A stretch of 37,216 bases of DNA from an uncultured Lachnospiraceae bacterium (GCA_947626365.1 CANQRW010000031.1:1-37216), one strand, 5' to 3'; positions 1 to 7,744 are shown, counted from the first letter of the stretch. Notes: generated by a model not told the origin, from the sequence alone. Translations and numbers: made by a program.

Positions 1-5
1 ACGGT

Positions 6-77
6 TGTAACCGTATTTAGTGGTAGAGCACGCGGCTGTTAACCGCGCTGTCGTAGGTTCGAGTCCTACTCGGGGAG
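6..77 (+). tRNA. tRNA-Asn (GTT), 5' part damaged or chimeric
   Basis: The anticodon arm (31-47, loop CTGTTAA, anticodon GTT at 38-40), T arm and 3' acceptor strand TCGGGGA (70-76) are intact and normal for tRNA-Asn. The 5' side is not: a TCCCCGA strand is expected near 6-12, but the bases there do not pair with 70-76, and the 5' strand of the D stem (15-18, ATTT) pairs poorly with GAGC. The first 14 bases form their own 6-bp hairpin (ACGGTT/AACCGT). The break lies at the window edge, so a misassembled contig end within a tRNA cluster is the simplest explanation; a tRNA pseudogene is the alternative. Confidence 0.7.
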
Positions 78-131
78 TTGAATTCCGTATTGTTTTGGGA
101 AAGGTTTTTCAAAAATGGACCTGAATATCAC

Positions 132-160
132 TTGCCAAGAGGTCAGAAGTATGCTAGAAT
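132..160 (+). promoter_or_regulatory. sigma-A-like promoter of the tRNA cluster
   Basis: TTGCCA (132-137), a 17-base spacer and TAGAAT (155-160) with an extended-10 TG at 152-153 lie 18 bases ahead of tRNA-Glu. They are well placed to transcribe the four following tRNAs as one unit. Confidence 0.6.
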
Positions 161-178
161 AAGTTGCGTTAAGACTCA

Positions 179-250
179 GGCCCCATGGTCAAGCGGTTAA
201 GACATCGCCCTTTCACGGCGGTAACACGAGTTCGAATCTCGTTGGGGTCA
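179..250 (+). tRNA. tRNA-Glu (TTC)
   Basis: Complete cloverleaf. Acceptor GGCCCCA (179-185) pairs with TGGGGTC (243-249), discriminator A250. The anticodon loop CTTTCAC gives anticodon TTC, and the T arm is ACGAG/CTCGT around TTCGAAT. CCA is not encoded. Confidence 0.95.
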
Positions 251-259
251 TTTTATTTT

Positions 260-333
260 GGACCTTTAGCTCAGTTGGTTAGAGCAGACGGCTCATAACC
301 GTCCGGTCCTGGGTTCGAGTCCCCGAAGGTCCA
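260..333 (+). tRNA. tRNA with CAT anticodon, probably tRNA-Ile2 (lysidine type)
   Basis: Cloverleaf with acceptor GGACCTT/AAGGTCC and anticodon loop CTCATAA. A CAT anticodon can be Met or the TilS-modified minor isoleucine tRNA. The acceptor with C4-C5, the D arm and the GACGG/CCGTC anticodon stem closely match my memory of the Bacillus subtilis Ile2 tRNA, whereas elongator and initiator Met tRNAs look different, so Ile2 is preferred. One T-stem position is mismatched (T310 against C324). CCA is not encoded. Confidence 0.85.
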
Positions 334-338
334 TGTCA

Positions 339-374
339 GCAAACACGGGCGAGCGAAGTTCGCTGGCGGTTTGC
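339..374 (+). repeat. inverted repeat in the tRNA spacer
   Basis: GCAAAC and GTTTGC enclose an inner AGCGAA/TTCGCT stem, giving one long imperfect hairpin between the CAT-anticodon tRNA and tRNA-Asp. The spacer could act as an RNA-processing signal. The GCAAACA motif recurs at 372-380 and in the direct repeats at 633-712. Confidence 0.5.
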
Positions 375-404
375 AAACAAGACAGCGGTTGCTGTTGTCA
401 GTTT

Positions 405-478
405 GGCCCGGTGGTTCAGTTGGTTAGAACGCCGCCCTGTCACGGCGGAGGTCGTGGGTTCGAGTCCCATCCGGGTCG
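405..478 (+). tRNA. tRNA-Asp (GTC)
   Basis: Acceptor GGCCCGG (405-411) pairs with CCGGGTC (471-477). The anticodon loop CTGTCAC gives GTC, and the T arm GTGGG/CCCAT encloses TTCGAGT. CCA is not encoded. Confidence 0.95.
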
Positions 479-518
479 TTGACTGGCAGTTTTGAATGTC
501 GGCAGAAGAAAAGAATAT

Positions 519-592
519 GTGTGCGTAGCTCAGCTGGATAGAGCACTTGGCTACGGACCAAGGTGTCGGGGGTTCGAATCCTCTCGCGCACG
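519..592 (+). tRNA. tRNA-Arg (ACG)
   Basis: Acceptor GTGTGCG (519-525) pairs with CGCGCAC (585-591), with one T-G wobble. The anticodon stem CTTGG/CCAAG holds loop CTACGGA, anticodon ACG (read as inosine-CG). It is the last tRNA of the cluster and a terminator follows after 3 bases. Confidence 0.94.
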
Positions 593-595
593 TAT

Positions 596-627
596 AAGAA
601 CCCTTGAATTTTCAAGGGTTCTTTTTC
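596..627 (+). terminator. intrinsic terminator of the tRNA cluster
   Basis: A 12-bp perfect stem (596-607 with 612-623) around a 4-base loop, followed by a T-rich tract. It ends transcription directly after tRNA-Arg. Confidence 0.9.
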
Positions 628-632
628 TTACA

Positions 633-712
633 TCAGTATGCAAACAAAGCGCCAGTGACGCGTTTTTGTATTACGTCAGTATGCAAACAAAGCGCCAGTG
701 ACGCTTTGTTTG
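633..712 (+). repeat. 29-bp direct repeat, second copy completing a hairpin
   Basis: A 29-base unit starting TCAGTATGCAAACAAAGCGC is present at 633-661 and again, identically, at 676-704. The second copy runs into a perfect 11-bp inverted repeat (684-694 with 702-712, loop CCAGTGA). The first copy has only a degenerate form of the 3' arm. No open frame of interest lies here. The unit looks like a duplicated small hairpin element between the tRNA terminator and the next gene. Confidence 0.8.
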
Positions 713-714
713 TA

Positions 715-743
715 TTGACGCGATTTCCCGCAAAATATATTTG
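715..743 (+). promoter_or_regulatory. possible promoter of the AEC transporter gene
   Basis: TTGACG (715-720), 17 bases, then TATTTG (738-743). The -35 is good and the -10 poor. It lies 67 bases ahead of the start codon. Confidence 0.3.
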
Positions 744-810
744 TAAATCAGCATGCTTTGTGTTAAATTATCCATCAGAGACTTTTTATGCGGAAAGAAG
801 GAAGGAAATT

Positions 811-1725
811 ATGACACTTTTCACTGTGTTTTTCCAGATGCTTGCGCTTCTGATTATGATAGGCGCCGGGTACTATATGTCCAGAAAAGGAATGCTGGAT
901 GAACATACCAACAGCCATATGTCTACAATGCTGGTTAATGTATTCAATCCCATGCTGATTGTTTCCAGCGCAATAGGTGCCGTAGGACAGGTATCCGGCG
1001 ATGCGCTGATTCTGGGCGGAACGATAGCCGTAGGCATGTTTGCCCTTTTTATTGTCATTGGAATGTTTGTGACGCCGCATTTTGACAGGGATCCGGAGCA
1101 GAAGAAGCTGTTCCAGGCTATGTTTGTGTTCTCCAACGTGGGCTTTATCGGCATTCCTGTTGTGTCCAGTATTCTGGGACCTGAGTATGTGGTCTATGTG
1201 ACAGAATTCATGCTGGTGTATTCGATAGTCTTCTATACGTATGGCGTGGCGCTGCTGAGCGGAAAATTCAATTTGTCTTCCCTGAAATCTATGGTGAACC
1301 CCGGCACAATTTTCAGCATCATAGCGCTCCTTATTGTGGTATTTAGCATTGAGCTGCCTGGCTTTCTCAAGACGGCAGTGACTTATCTGGGCAATGTGAC
1401 ATCTCCTATGGCGCTGGTGGCAGTAGGATTTTCACTGGCCCATTCTGATGTCAGAAAAATTTTCCTCCAGCCGCGTCTCTATGTGTTCTCTGCGGTAAAG
1501 CTTCTGATTCTTCCGCTGATTATGCTGCCGGTTCTGCGTCTGATCGTGGGAGGAACAGACCTGCTTCCTTTGTGTATGGTTATGTTTGGGATGCCGGCCG
1601 GCAATCTTCCGCTGATTTTTGCTACGGAAAGAGGTATGGACTGTACTGCCTGCAGCGCGATCATCATCATGACGACAGTGCTCTGCGTGTTTACCATACC
1701 CGTGCTTATGGCTGTGGCATATTGA
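811..1725 (+). CDS. AEC family transporter (auxin efflux carrier type)
   Basis: A 304-residue integral membrane protein made almost wholly of hydrophobic helices (about ten), the usual size and texture of the AEC family that exports or exchanges small organic anions such as malate or malonate. Typical segments are the early NVFNPMLI stretch, the middle FSNVGFIGIP motif (a conserved half-repeat signature) and the late GMPAGNLPLIFA motif in the second half-repeat. The start at 811 is chosen because AAGGAAGG sits just upstream; an open frame extends back to 604 through the tRNA terminator and repeats and is not coding there. The amidohydrolase gene follows 91 bases later, so the substrate may relate to that enzyme's product, but this is inference. 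Confidence 0.88.
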   Translation: MTLFTVFFQMLALLIMIGAGYYMSRKGMLDEHTNSHMSTMLVNVFNPMLIVSSAIGAVGQVSGDALILGGTIAVGMFALFIVIGMFVTPHFDRDPEQKKLFQAMFVFSNVGFIGIPVVSSILGPEYVVYVTEFMLVYSIVFYTYGVALLSGKFNLSSLKSMVNPGTIFSIIALLIVVFSIELPGFLKTAVTYLGNVTSPMALVAVGFSLAHSDVRKIFLQPRLYVFSAVKLLILPLIMLPVLRLIVGGTDLLPLCMVMFGMPAGNLPLIFATERGMDCTACSAIIIMTTVLCVFTIPVLMAVAY

Positions 1726-1816
1726 AAATCCATATGGAAGGGACTATAATTAGATATTAAAGGCAAATAATAATGAGTTTCCTGACAAATAAAAACGGAT
1801 ATACAAGGAAAAGGTG

Positions 1817-3271
1817 ATGGATATGACGAAGGAAAAGCAGGCTGCCGTGGCGGCCATTGAGGCAAAAGCAGATGTGATATGCGGCGTGGCGGATCAGATC
1901 TGGGAGTATGCGGAATTGTCCCTTCAGGAAAAGAAATCGGCAGAACTGTACTGCAGAGTGCTTGAGGAAGAAGGGTTCACTGTGGAAAAAGGAATCTGCG
2001 ATATCGAGACTGCGTTCTCGGCAAGCTTCGGCGAAGGAAGGCCTGTGATCGGAATTTTGGCGGAATATGATGCGTTGTCGGGACTCTCCCAAAAGGGCGG
2101 AAGCCTTGTGAGGGAGGAGATTGTCTCCGGGGGAAGCGGACATGGCTGCGGACATAATCTGCTTGGCGCAGGCGCGTTGGCCGCGGCCCTTGGCGTAAAG
2201 GCCTATCTGGAAGAGACCGGGCATCTGGGGACAGTAATTTTATACGGCTGTCCCGGTGAGGAGGGAGGAGCGGCCAAGGCCTTTATGGCCAGAGACGGAC
2301 TGTGGAAGTCGCTGGATGCGGCGCTGACCTGGCATCCGGAAGATGTGAACGAGGTGGCTACCGGTTCCTCCAACTCCTGTATCCAGACCCAGTATAAATT
2401 TACGGGAGTGGCTTCCCATGCGGCAGGCGCGCCGGAGAAGGGCAGAAGCGCGCTGGATGCGGTGGAGCTTATGAATATCGGAGTCCAGTTTTTGCGGGAG
2501 CATATGAGCGATAAGGCGCGGATTCACTATGCCATCACCGACGGCGGAGGGGTCAGTCCTAATGTGGTGCAGCCCAGGGCCAGCGTTCTCTATATGGTTC
2601 GTTCCAATCATGTGGCGGAGGCAGTGGAACTGCAGAAACGGGTAGACAGGATTGCCCAGGGAGCGGCTCTTATGACGGATACAACTTTTGAGAAGAAATT
2701 CATTGATGGGCTGGCGGATACGGTCAGCAATTTTGTCATAGAAAAGGTCCTTTATGAGAATTTCAGAGAACTTGGGGTACCTCAGTATACGGATGAGGAA
2801 AATGCGTTCGCTGATGAGCTGGCGAAGACTTATTCCGGCAGCGATGCTGTGCCGGGAGTTGCCGCGGAAAATGATGAGGGCATGAAGGAGAAGGTAAGGG
2901 TCATGAGGGCGGAGACAGGCCACGCGATGAACGCGTTTCTGGCGCCTCTCTATGCGGGAGATGCCTTTAAGGCCGGTTCTACTGATGTGGGGGATGTCAG
3001 CTGGCTGACGCCTACGGCGCAGATCCATGTGGCATCCTGGCCTAACGGGTGCCCCGGCCACAGCTGGCAGAATGTGTCCTGCGACCGGACGGAGATTGGT
3101 CATAAGGCTGCGCTTCATGCAGGCAAAGTGCTTGCGGCAGGAGCCATTGATCTGATCACTAAGCCGGAACTTCTGGCGGAAGCACGGGCTGAGTTTGAGC
3201 GGCGGACAGCGGAGGGTTACACCTGTCCCATACCGATGGATGCGGTCCCGGTAGTGCCGGATCTGTCATGA
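1817..3271 (+). CDS. M20 family amidohydrolase, AbgB-like (p-aminobenzoyl-glutamate hydrolase subunit B type)
   Basis: A 484-residue cytoplasmic metallopeptidase of the M20D group. HGCGHN at residues 109-114 carries the dinuclear metal ligands, including the bridging Cys that replaces Asp in this subgroup. CPGEEGG (145-151) holds the catalytic acid pair. The segment around SHAAGAPEKGRSALDA starts the dimerisation lid domain, and the late DVGDVSW motif is typical of AbgB proteins, which split p-aminobenzoyl-glutamate, a folate breakdown product. I see no AbgA partner, so the substrate may be another N-acyl amino acid or dipeptide. ATG 1817 is used with AAGGA at 1805; GTG 1814 and ATG 1823 are close alternatives. 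The neighbouring AEC and MATE transporters suggest one small uptake and export unit. Confidence 0.88.
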   Translation: MDMTKEKQAAVAAIEAKADVICGVADQIWEYAELSLQEKKSAELYCRVLEEEGFTVEKGICDIETAFSASFGEGRPVIGILAEYDALSGLSQKGGSLVREEIVSGGSGHGCGHNLLGAGALAAALGVKAYLEETGHLGTVILYGCPGEEGGAAKAFMARDGLWKSLDAALTWHPEDVNEVATGSSNSCIQTQYKFTGVASHAAGAPEKGRSALDAVELMNIGVQFLREHMSDKARIHYAITDGGGVSPNVVQPRASVLYMVRSNHVAEAVELQKRVDRIAQGAALMTDTTFEKKFIDGLADTVSNFVIEKVLYENFRELGVPQYTDEENAFADELAKTYSGSDAVPGVAAENDEGMKEKVRVMRAETGHAMNAFLAPLYAGDAFKAGSTDVGDVSWLTPTAQIHVASWPNGCPGHSWQNVSCDRTEIGHKAALHAGKVLAAGAIDLITKPELLAEARAEFERRTAEGYTCPIPMDAVPVVPDLS

Positions 3272-3366
3272 GGAATTGTATGGCAGTAATGAAGTTACGA
3301 GAAGATATTCGCTGCGGCAGGCTGGAAACAGGCATCCGCGGCGGTGGACTTGGAGGAAATTAATAT

Positions 3367-4737
3367 ATGGGAGACAGAGAACGGCTGGGGACGGCGCCCC
3401 TGGGACGTCTGATGTTTGAGCTGGCAGTGCCTACGGTGCTGGCCCAGCTGATCAATATGCTTTATAATATGGTAGACCGGATTTATGTGGGGCGGATTCC
3501 GGGAACCGGATCCCTGGCCCTGGCCGGGCTTGGAGTCAGCTTCCCCATAATCATGCTGGTGTCGGCGTTTTCCGGCCTGGTAGGCATGGGCGGAGCGCCT
3601 CAGGCGGCTATCCGCATGGGCAGAAAGGAATACGATGAGGCGGAACGAATCCTGGGCAGCGGTGTGGTATTTCTGGTGCTGCTGGCTGTGACGCTGAGCG
3701 TGATCTTCCAGATATGGAAGACGCCCATTCTTATGATGTTCGGGGCCAGCGAGGCTACGGTTCCCTACGCGAACCAATATCTTGGCATCTATCTGTACGG
3801 AACCATCTCCGTGCAGCTGGCTCTGGGACTGAATCAGTTTATCACCTGCCAGGGATTTGCCAAAACCGGAATGGTTACGGTTGTGATCGGAGCCATTTTA
3901 AATATTATCCTGGACCCGATCATGATCTACGGTTTGGGTATGGGCGTAGCGGGAGCGGCCCTGGCTACCATTATCAGTCAGACCGTGTCGGCAGTTTGGG
4001 TGGTCTGGTTTCTTTGCAGCAAAAAGAGCACCATACGGATACGGCGAAAGAACCTGAAGCTGGATATGGAGATGTTAAAGCCGGTGATTCTTCTGGGAGT
4101 TTCGCCTTTTATCATGCAGTCTACGGAATGTCTGGTGCAGCTGACTTTCAATACCGGCATGCAGACTTACGGAAACGATTACTATGTGGGAGCCATGACC
4201 ATTCTGTACAGTCTGTCCCAGCTTCTGTTTATGCCGGTGCAGGGCATCGCTCAGGGCGGTACGCCTATCATCAGCTATAACTACGGGGCCGGCAACAAGA
4301 AGAGGGTGAAAAAAGCCTTCTATATGCTTTTGCGCACGACGTTTTTGTTTACGGCTGTGTGCGCAGGCACTTTTGTGCTGTTCCCCCGGCCCTTTGTATC
4401 CCTGTTCAGTTCCGATCCGGAGATTCTTGAGATTGCCGCTTACGGACTTCGGATCTACAGTTTTGGATTTATCATCTTCGGCGCGCAGACAGCCTGCCAG
4501 CAGACCTTCCTGGCTCTGGGCGAGGCGAAGATTTCCATGTTTATCGCCTGCCTGAGAAAAATCATTCTTCTGGTGCCTCTGGCTATCATTCTGCCAAAGC
4601 TTGGCATGGGCACTGACGGACTGTTCTATGCGGAGCCCATATCCGATATCATCTCCGTATGCGCCACTGTGACACTGTTCTTCCTGAACTTCAACAAGAT
4701 TCTGGCCAGGGTGCAGACGGCGCCGGGGCAGGAGTGA
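3367..4737 (+). CDS. MATE family multidrug/metabolite exporter
   Basis: A 456-residue polytopic membrane protein with the two-fold MATE layout: an N-terminal half starting LGRLMFELAVPTVLAQLINM and a second half with a repeated LLGVSPFIMQS segment near residue 240. The motif NMLYNMVDRIYVG and the later QGIAQGGTPIISYNYGAGN are classic for the DinF/NorM-like MATE group in Firmicutes. It exports cationic drugs or metabolites using Na+ or H+ gradients. GGAGG at 3352-3356 sets the start ten bases later. It lies 95 bases after the amidohydrolase with no terminator visible between, so cotranscription is plausible. Confidence 0.92.
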   Translation: MGDRERLGTAPLGRLMFELAVPTVLAQLINMLYNMVDRIYVGRIPGTGSLALAGLGVSFPIIMLVSAFSGLVGMGGAPQAAIRMGRKEYDEAERILGSGVVFLVLLAVTLSVIFQIWKTPILMMFGASEATVPYANQYLGIYLYGTISVQLALGLNQFITCQGFAKTGMVTVVIGAILNIILDPIMIYGLGMGVAGAALATIISQTVSAVWVVWFLCSKKSTIRIRRKNLKLDMEMLKPVILLGVSPFIMQSTECLVQLTFNTGMQTYGNDYYVGAMTILYSLSQLLFMPVQGIAQGGTPIISYNYGAGNKKRVKKAFYMLLRTTFLFTAVCAGTFVLFPRPFVSLFSSDPEILEIAAYGLRIYSFGFIIFGAQTACQQTFLALGEAKISMFIACLRKIILLVPLAIILPKLGMGTDGLFYAEPISDIISVCATVTLFFLNFNKILARVQTAPGQE

Positions 4738-4780
4738 GAAATATTGCCGTTCAGAGGCAGCCAAAAATTTTAAAATGTAC

Positions 4781-4808
4781 TTGCATTTTTCTACATAAGG
4801 CGTATAAT
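4781..4808 (+). promoter_or_regulatory. promoter of the HMA protein gene
   Basis: TTGCAT (4781-4786), 16 bases, TATAAT (4803-4808). It lies directly upstream of an inverted repeat that would cover the transcription start. Confidence 0.7.
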
Positions 4809-4812
4809 AAAC

Positions 4813-4832
4813 ATATGAACATTTATTCATAT
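4813..4832 (+). promoter_or_regulatory. ArsR/SmtB-type operator overlapping the start of transcription
   Basis: A perfect 7-6-7 inverted repeat, ATATGAA-CATTTA-TTCATAT, starts 5 bases after the -10 box. ATGAACA half-sites with this geometry are the known operator form of the SmtB/CzrA/CadC group of metal-responsive repressors. A repressor bound here would block transcription of the HMA gene until metal is present. No ArsR gene lies in the window. Confidence 0.65.
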
Positions 4833-4900
4833 ATAAATTTATGAATAGACAGACATGCAGAAGCGGATGTGTCGATATCAATAACAGGAGGGAATGCCTT

Positions 4901-5116
4901 ATGAAGAAAAAGTACAAAGTGGAAGTGGACTGCGCGAACTGTGCCGCGAAGATGGAGACAGCAATCAACAAGATTGACGGCGTGAAGGCCGCCACCATCA
5001 GTTTCATGACTCAGAGAATGATTGTTGAGGCGGACGACAACAGGTTTGACGAGATCATGCAGGAGGTAGTGAGAACCTGTAAGAGAGTGGAGCCGGACTG
5101 CGTAATTTTTGTGTAG
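4901..5116 (+). CDS. small heavy-metal-associated (HMA) domain protein
   Basis: A 71-residue single-domain protein with the HMA ferredoxin-like fold pattern. The metal site CANC (Cys11, Cys14) follows the first strand, then a helix (AAKMETAINKI), a GVKAATISFMTQRMIV strand pair and a second helix. Such proteins bind Cu(I), Zn(II) or Cd(II) as chaperones for P1B-type ATPases, or are the detached N-terminal domain of such a pump. The consensus MxCxxC is CANC preceded by Asp here rather than Met. AGGAGGG at 4886 fixes the start. It stands alone between its own promoter/operator and a terminator, with no ATPase next to it. Confidence 0.88.
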   Translation: MKKKYKVEVDCANCAAKMETAINKIDGVKAATISFMTQRMIVEADDNRFDEIMQEVVRTCKRVEPDCVIFV

Positions 5117-5149
5117 CAGCTGCTGTATTAAATAAATAAAATTTTTTGT

Positions 5150-5180
5150 CTGCCTGGTTTATGCCAGGCAGCATTTTTTT
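5150..5180 (+). terminator. intrinsic terminator after the HMA gene
   Basis: An 8-bp perfect stem CTGCCTGG/CCAGGCAG (5150-5157 with 5164-5171), a 6-base loop and a run of seven T. Confidence 0.92.
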
Positions 5181-5320
5181 GCCATGAAAATAATACTTTT
5201 TCTGTCAATACAATGTGTAACCGGAAAACGCGGCGAGCGGTTCCTCTTTAAAATAGTTAAAAAATAGGGGGGATTAATACGTTGAAATTGTTAAAAAATT
5301 AAAATGAGTTCATTTGAATG
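5181..5320 (+). other. AT-rich intergenic stretch
   Basis: There is no gene here. The stretch is AT-rich with several short GTTAAAAA and GTTGAAAT repeats (for example 5257, 5281, 5289), which could be regulator half-sites for the sugar-binding protein gene. I recognise no known operator. Confidence 0.4.
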
Positions 5321-5350
5321 TTGACAAAAGATATAACATGGTAGTATTAT
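5321..5350 (+). promoter_or_regulatory. promoter of the binding-lipoprotein gene
   Basis: TTGACA (5321-5326), 18 bases, TATTAT (5345-5350). This gives an untranslated leader of about 160 bases before the start codon at 5516. Confidence 0.65.
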
Positions 5351-5515
5351 AAAAATGCTTAATATTATTGCATTTGCAATAGACGAAATGGTTAAAAATG
5401 TTGAAATAATAGTAAATTTAGCGCGGGAAATGCCAGATAATATTTTGCTATGTTTAACAACAAAACCTTCGTCAGCCACAGTTAACTATTTTACAATTAA
5501 GGAGGCATGCGTCAG

Positions 5516-6920
5516 ATGAAAAAGAAGTTAGCGACTCTGTTAACAATGGCAATGACCGTAGGTCTGTTGGCAGGATGTGGGGGGGGGTAAAACCCAGACT
5601 ACACAAGTTGTAGCGGATTCCTCAGACAGTGAGGGAACGCAGCAGACTACGCAGGCGGCAGCGGATCCCGCAGACAAAGAGGAGACGGCGGACACCAAGG
5701 CAATGGAAGCAGACGCTTCCATGTATGAAGTGACGGAGCCTATCACCATCCAGTGGTGGCATTCCGTAGAGGACCAGCATAGCTGGGTCGTGGAAGAGGT
5801 TGTGAATGATTTTAACAATTCACAGGATTTGATTACAGTTGAACCGGTTTATGTCGGCTCTTATATCGAGGCCAATGAGGCGCTGGTCACGGCTCAGGCG
5901 GCAGGTCAGGGGCTCCCGGCGGTGTGTGTTGCTCAGACTTCTTATTTGGCCGGATACGGCGCTGGAGGACTGCCTGAGGATCTGGGTCCGTATGCAGCCG
6001 CTACCGGTTATGATTTAGATGATTTTTCGACCGGTATGCTTTTGGCCTCTCAGTATGAAGGTAAGCAGGTATCTCTTCCGTTTCTGATTTCCACACAGGC
6101 GATCTATTATAATAAGGACATTGCCGAAGCGGAAGGTATTGAGATTCCTGAGGATTGGAGCGGCATGGACGAGTTTCTGGAGAAGGCCGCTGCTAATGGC
6201 CGTACCGGTTTGAGTATTCCCGGGTGGGGAGAGTGGTATTTTGAGACATTCTTCCTGAATAATGGACTGAAGATTATTAATGATGACCAGGTTTCTACCG
6301 ATCTGGGCAGCGAAACAGGACTGAAGCTTGCTCACCAGTTCAAGGACTGGCATGACAAGGGCTGGGTTTACTGGTGCAATAATGGAAGCGATGCTTCTTC
6401 CAATATGAGGCAGAGTTTTATTGACGGGAGATCTTTCGCGGTTTGCCATACCAGCGCTATGTATACAACGTATGTGGATTCCTGCGATTTTGAAGTCGGT
6501 ATGGCATGGCTGCCAGGCAGCGACGGCCGTAAAAATCAGGAACTTGGCGGATGCTTTCTGCTGATTCCGGCCAAGAATGATCAGGCTACCAAGAATGCGG
6601 CCTGGCAGTTTTTGGCCTATCTGTGCGGCAAAGAGACAAACATGAAATGGGTAAATGCAACCGGTTATCTGCCTACCAGAAATTCTGTGCTGACCACTGA
6701 GGAAGGCGAGGCATACCTCGCGGAGAAGCCGGCATTTCAGTGTATCTTTGACAATCTTAACCTGATTTATCCGGTAATCCAGCATTCCGGTTGGAACCAG
6801 TTAGCCACCGTTTGGAGAAACTGCATGATTGAGATCATGTATGAGGATGTAGATGTGGATGAGAAGATTGCGGCCATGGCTGAGGAAATCAATGAAGTCC
6901 TTGAGGATGCTGCAGAGTAA
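5516..6920 (+). pseudogene. ABC transporter sugar-binding lipoprotein, frame split at a nine-G run
   Basis: ATG 5516, behind AAGGAGG (5498), starts a lipoprotein signal peptide (MKKKLATLLTMAMTVGLLAG with the lipobox Cys next). It hits TAA at 5588 right after nine consecutive G (5579-5587). The remaining 444 codons continue in another frame from there to 6920; eight G would join them seamlessly. The mature part has a Thr/Gln/Ala-rich linker and then a full family-1 solute-binding fold: IQWWHS near its start, AIYYNKD, EDWSGMDEFL, GRSFAV and the ATKNAAWQFLAYLCG motif of UgpB/MalE-like proteins. No permease or ATPase gene adjoins it. The split could be a sequencing error, a real null mutation or slipped-strand phase variation. 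Confidence 0.85.
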
Positions 6921-6943
6921 TCTGATTTGTGGAGGCTTGCATA

Positions 6944-7579
6944 ATGAAAACAATTCTATGTTTTGGAGATTCCAATACTAACGGCAGCAATCCGAATGGG
7001 GTTCCCATCCGTCATCCCTATAACGTGCGGTGGACTGGCCGGATTCAAACGCTGCTGGGAGAAGATTATTATGTAATTGAGGAAGGCCTGGGCGGCCGGA
7101 CTACAGTCTGGGATGACCCGTTGGAGCCATATCGCTGCGGCAAGGATTTTCTGCCGGCGGCACTGCGTACTCACCGTCCCTTGGATTTGGTAATCCTGTC
7201 GTTGGGAGGCAATGACTGTAAAAGCATTTTCAATGCCAATGCCAGGACAATTACCCGAGGCATGGGAGTTCTGGTAAATATTGTGAAGAAGTTTGATTAT
7301 GGTCCGGACAGTTGTGTTCCGCAGATTCTTTTGATTTCACCGATTCACATGGGACCGAATATTGCCAACAGTATTTTTGAGACCTTTAATGAAGAATCCG
7401 CTGAGAAAGTGAAGCAGCTGGCATCTCTTTATGAGGATTTGGCGGCTCGAACCGGCTGCGGTTTCCTGGATGCGGCAAAAGTGGCTGGCCCAGGTTCCGA
7501 CCAGCTTCATATGGACGGTGAGAATCACCGGGCCCTGGCGGAGGCCCTGGTTCCGGTGATCAAGGGGATGCTGGGATAG
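6944..7579 (+). CDS. SGNH/GDSL hydrolase (esterase)
   Basis: A 211-residue cytoplasmic SGNH-fold esterase with all blocks visible: GDSN with nucleophile Ser10, Gly in GLGGRT (block II), GGND at 88-91 (block III) and DQLH with catalytic Asp186 and His189 (block V). The pattern FGDSNTNG...R..WTGR and the length fit the arylesterase/acyl-CoA thioesterase-like group found in Firmicutes, which often deacetylates sugars. GGAGG at 6931 places the start at 6944. It follows the binding lipoprotein by 23 bases and is probably cotranscribed, so deacylation of an imported saccharide is a reasonable guess. Confidence 0.9.
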   Translation: MKTILCFGDSNTNGSNPNGVPIRHPYNVRWTGRIQTLLGEDYYVIEEGLGGRTTVWDDPLEPYRCGKDFLPAALRTHRPLDLVILSLGGNDCKSIFNANARTITRGMGVLVNIVKKFDYGPDSCVPQILLISPIHMGPNIANSIFETFNEESAEKVKQLASLYEDLAARTGCGFLDAAKVAGPGSDQLHMDGENHRALAEALVPVIKGMLG

Positions 7580-7644
7580 CCCGTCGTGTAATTTGTTCCA
7601 TAGCAAATCTTTAAATGCTATTATATTACATAATAAAGGGAAAT

Positions 7645-7689
7645 GGGGCCGCTGCAGAATGCTGCACTGAATATTTCTGCGACGGCCCC
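7645..7689. terminator. hairpin between convergent genes, probable bidirectional terminator
   Basis: GGGGCCG (7645-7651) pairs with CGGCCCC (7683-7689), and GCAGAA/TTTCTGC pair inside it. It lies between convergent genes. No long T tract is present on the plus strand, so termination may be imperfect. Confidence 0.55.
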
Positions 7690-7744
7690 CTCAAAAGAAT
7701 TTCAATAACATCATAGTATATGTTGCTCAGTCAAATTATCCTTT

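Noticed and set aside
604-810. N-terminal extension of the AEC transporter frame
   Set aside because: It would translate the tRNA terminator and direct repeats, and a good ribosome site lies directly before ATG 811.
3295-3777. Minus-strand open frame over the MATE gene
   Set aside because: Shadow of a clear membrane transporter gene; composition (His/Gln/Arg-rich) is typical of antisense frames.
5579-5590. Programmed +1 ribosomal frameshift as the only explanation of the poly-G split
   Set aside because: No stimulatory structure is seen after the run, and the TAA follows at once; slippage of DNA or RNA, or a sequencing error, fits as well. Kept only as one option in the finding.
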